A stretch of 64,000 nt of DNA, from contig UCFC01000023.1 in assembly GCA_900471515.1 (NCBI GenBank), forward strand, positions 1 through 64,000. The letters are read 5' to 3'. A program made the position numbers and the translations under genes. This DNA comes from Hyphomicrobiales bacterium (GTDB lineage: Bacteria; Pseudomonadota; Alphaproteobacteria; Rhizobiales; Rhizobiaceae). Of this stretch, positions 62,025 through 64,000 are shown piece after piece. The notes beneath the pieces are model-generated. The model saw only the letters and a program-made list of their open reading frames with translations, had not been told where the DNA came from and ran no database searches. Every line of letters starts with the position of its first letter. Position 1 is the stretch's first letter.

Positions 62025-63278
62025 ATGCGGAAATATTCGGTTTTTGCCGTAGCGCGGGAGGCTCTGCGCGGGCACAGGGGCTGGGAGAAGCAGTGGACCT
62101 CGCCGGAGCCGCGACCCGAATATGACGTCGTCATCATCGGCGGGGGCGGCCACGGGCTCGGCGCGGCCTATTACCTCGCCAAGGAGCACGGCATCACCAA
62201 TGTGGCGGTGTTGGAAAAAGGCTGGCTCGGCGGCGGCAATACCGGCCGCAACACCACCATCATCCGCTCCAACTATCTCTATGAAGAGAGCATGCACATT
62301 TACGAGCACTCGATGAAGCTCTGGGAAGGGCTGTCGCAGGAGCTCAATTACAATGTCATGTATTCGCCGCGTGGCGTGATGATGCTGTCGCATAATGTTC
62401 ACGACATGCAGAGCTTCAAGCGGCATATCCATGCCAACCGGCTCTACGGCATCGACAATGAATGGCTGACGCCGGAACAGGCCAAGGCCTATTGCCCGCC
62501 GCTCGATATTTCGGCGACGGCGCGTTACCCGATCAATGGGGCCGCCCTGCAGCGCCGGGGCGGTACGGCGCGCCACGATGCGGTTGCCTGGGGTTATGCG
62601 CGTGCGGCGTCCGATCGCGGCGTCCACATTATCCAGAATTGCGAAGTGACCGGTATCCGCCGCGGTCCCGACGGTCGCGTGACCGGCGTGGAAACGAACA
62701 GGGGTTTCATCGGCGCGAAGAAGATCGGCGTGTCGGCTGCCGGCCACACGACGACGGTCATGAAGATGGCGGACGTGCGGGTGCCGCTGCAATCAAGCCC
62801 GCTGCAGGCGCTGGTTTCCGAGCCGCTGAAGCCGATCTTCCCCTGCGTCGTCATGTCGAACACGGTGCATGCCTATATTTCGCAATCCGACAAGGGTGAA
62901 CTCGTCATCGGCGCCGGCACGGACCAGTATAATTCCTATTCCCAGACCGGCGGCTTGCAGATCATCACGCATACGCTCGATGCGATCTGCGAGCTCTTCC
63001 CGATGTTCCGCCGCGTGAAGATGATGCGCCAATGGGGGGGTATCGTCGACAATACGCCCGACCGTTCGGCCATCCAGTCGAAGACGCCGGTTCCGGGGCT
63101 TTACGTCAATTGCGGCTGGGGCACCGGCGGCTTCAAGGCCACACCCGGCTCGGCCAATCTCTTTGCCCATCTGATCGCCCGCGACGAACCGCACAAGTTC
63201 AATGCCGGGCTGACGCTGGAGCGCTTCCGCACCGGCCGCCTGATCGACGAGGCAGCTGCCGCTGCCGTTGCGCACTGA
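62025..63278 (+). CDS. soxB: Sarcosine oxidase beta subunit
   Basis: A 417-residue flavoprotein of heterotetrameric sarcosine oxidase, which oxidatively demethylates sarcosine to glycine. The FAD motif DVVIIGGGGHGLGAAYYLAKEHG is at residues 34-56, followed by LGGGNTGRNTTIIRSNYL and the C-terminal YVNCGWGTGGFKATPGSA. It is the first gene of a soxBDA(G) unit. AAGGAG at 62009-62014 supports ATG 62025. A 239-bp upstream gap holds no clear operator. Confidence 0.95.
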   Translation: MRKYSVFAVAREALRGHRGWEKQWTSPEPRPEYDVVIIGGGGHGLGAAYYLAKEHGITNVAVLEKGWLGGGNTGRNTTIIRSNYLYEESMHIYEHSMKLWEGLSQELNYNVMYSPRGVMMLSHNVHDMQSFKRHIHANRLYGIDNEWLTPEQAKAYCPPLDISATARYPINGAALQRRGGTARHDAVAWGYARAASDRGVHIIQNCEVTGIRRGPDGRVTGVETNRGFIGAKKIGVSAAGHTTTVMKMADVRVPLQSSPLQALVSEPLKPIFPCVVMSNTVHAYISQSDKGELVIGAGTDQYNSYSQTGGLQIITHTLDAICELFPMFRRVKMMRQWGGIVDNTPDRSAIQSKTPVPGLYVNCGWGTGGFKATPGSANLFAHLIARDEPHKFNAGLTLERFRTGRLIDEAAAAAVAH

Positions 63279-63290
63279 CACGAGGACATC

Positions 63291-63647
63291 ATGCTGCTGA
63301 TCTACTGCCCTTACTGTCAGGAAGAGCGTTCGGAGCTCGAATTCCGCGGCGCGGGCGACGCCCACATCGCCCGGCCGGCCAATATCGCTTCGATTTCGGA
63401 CGAGGAATTCGAGGAATATTTCTTCCTGCGCGATAATCCGAAAGGCCTGATCTTCGAGCGCTGGCGGCACATGCACGGCTGCGGACGCTTCTTCAACGCG
63501 GCACGCGATACCGTGAGCGACAAGTTCATCGTGACCTACAAGGCCGGCGAGCCAAAGCCAAACATCGGGCCGGCGGCGAAGCCGCATGCGCCGGTCGAGA
63601 CCCATGAAGCTGTCGTTTCTGAAAATGCAGAAGGAGAGGCGCAATGA
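63291..63647 (+). CDS. soxD: Sarcosine oxidase delta subunit
   Basis: A 118-residue subunit with zinc-binding cysteines in IYCPYCQEERSELEF and a C-terminal cysteine in HMHGCGRFFN. It sits between soxB and soxA as in other sarcosine oxidase operons. The final 30 residues are a variable Ala/Pro/Glu-rich tail. The gene overlaps soxA by four bases (ATGA). Confidence 0.94.
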   Translation: MLLIYCPYCQEERSELEFRGAGDAHIARPANIASISDEEFEEYFFLRDNPKGLIFERWRHMHGCGRFFNAARDTVSDKFIVTYKAGEPKPNIGPAAKPHAPVETHEAVVSENAEGEAQ

Positions 63648-64000
63648 GCGGCGCGAACCGTATCGCCGGCAAGGGCCGGCTGACGCCCGCAAGGACCGCG
63701 CGTTTCACCTTCGACGGCAAGAGCTATACCGCGCTTGAAGGCGATACCGTTGCCTCGGCGCTGATTGCACACGGTGTGCATCTTGTCGGCCGCTCGTTCA
63801 AATATCATCGACCGCGCGGCATTCTTTCGGCCGGCGCCGAAGAGCCGAATGCGCTGATCGATGTCGCGCGCGACAGCGCCCGCAAACAGCCCAATGTGCG
63901 GGCGACCGTGCAGGAAGTCTTCGACGGCATGATCGTGAAGTCGCAGAACCGCTGGCCGTCGCTTTCCTTCGATGTCGGTGCGGTCAACGACCTCTTCTCG
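63644..64000 (+). CDS. soxA: Sarcosine oxidase alpha subunit, 5' part
   Basis: The first 119 residues of a protein normally near 1000 residues, cut by the end of the window. The visible part (RFTFDGKSYTALEGDTVASALIAHGVHLVGRSFKYHRPRGI split by family pattern) is the N-terminal ferredoxin-like domain, with GAEEPNALIDV following. AAGGAGAGG upstream and the four-base overlap with soxD fix the start. Confidence 0.92.
   Translation, partial: MSGANRIAGKGRLTPARTARFTFDGKSYTALEGDTVASALIAHGVHLVGRSFKYHRPRGILSAGAEEPNALIDVARDSARKQPNVRATVQEVFDGMIVKSQNRWPSLSFDVGAVNDLFS

Overview
The window looks like a chromosomal segment of an alphaproteobacterium of the order Rhizobiales, most likely Rhizobiaceae. The base composition is GC-rich, GTG and TTG starts are common, and several gene groups are typical of that order: xylA/xylB next to a LacI regulator, a three-gene proton-translocating transhydrogenase behind an aa3-oxidase subunit IV gene, an ornithine/lysine decarboxylase with a long structured leader, an HWE-type histidine kinase and heterotetrameric sarcosine oxidase. 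I see no rRNA, tRNA, CRISPR array, insertion sequence, phage gene or plasmid origin. It reads as ordinary core/accessory chromosome rather than a mobile island.

Layout. 1-4516: D-xylose regulator, xylulokinase, xylose isomerase and a small SnoaL-like protein. 4529-11892: a second LacI regulator divergent from a complete CUT2-type sugar ABC transporter, followed by a TIM-barrel isomerase/epimerase and a Gfo/Idh/MocA dehydrogenase, probably one catabolic locus for an unidentified sugar or cyclitol. 11969-14963: DoxX membrane protein, GH1 beta-glucosidase, a MarR regulator with a coupled membrane protein. 15140-23786: a CHASE4-GGDEF-EAL protein, TrhO, an SDR/TetR divergent pair with clear operators, a VOC protein, CHAD and CYTH proteins as overlapping separate genes, KDPG aldolase, a TerB-like protein and a small membrane protein. 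23789-28835: NicO/DUF1007 metal transport pair, LysR, ornithine/lysine decarboxylase behind a leader that probably contains the speF RNA motif, GNAT protein.

28896-41497: NAD-dependent epimerase, serine beta-lactamase-like protein, diguanylate cyclase, then a tight minus-strand cluster (COG0523 metal GTPase, WD40 protein, GNAT, serine acetyltransferase) preceded by a Zur-box-like palindrome, a creatininase-family amidohydrolase, MarR, LacI plus 2-hydroxyacid dehydrogenase, aldo/keto reductase and a class-I glutamine-amidotransferase-like hydrolase. 41790-45059: a 2-oxoacid TRAP system whose binding-protein gene faces the two membrane-subunit genes. 45379-52227: a GGDEF(degenerate)-EAL protein, a FeeM-like N-acyltransferase, cytochrome oxidase subunit IV, pntAA-pntAB-pntB and a 24-residue peptide gene. 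52290-61785: histidine kinase, FAD oxidoreductase, TPR lipoprotein, ribosomal protein bS21, two divergent class III adenylate cyclases with different sensors (c-type heme and CHASE2), and a FecR-domain secreted protein. 62025-64000: soxB, soxD and the start of soxA, cut by the window edge.

How it fits together: the first 14 kb is carbohydrate uptake and breakdown under LacI-type control with several visible palindromic operators. The rest mixes housekeeping redox and translation functions with dense second-messenger signalling (three c-di-GMP proteins, two cAMP cyclases, one kinase). I do not see a clearly undescribed defence or mobile system. The points most worth checking are the Zur-like control of a four-gene cluster that includes serine acetyltransferase, the mirrored double operator at 5652-5688, the unassigned sugar pathway, the decarboxylase leader RNA, the heme-sensing cyclase pair and the tiny signal-peptide-like gene.
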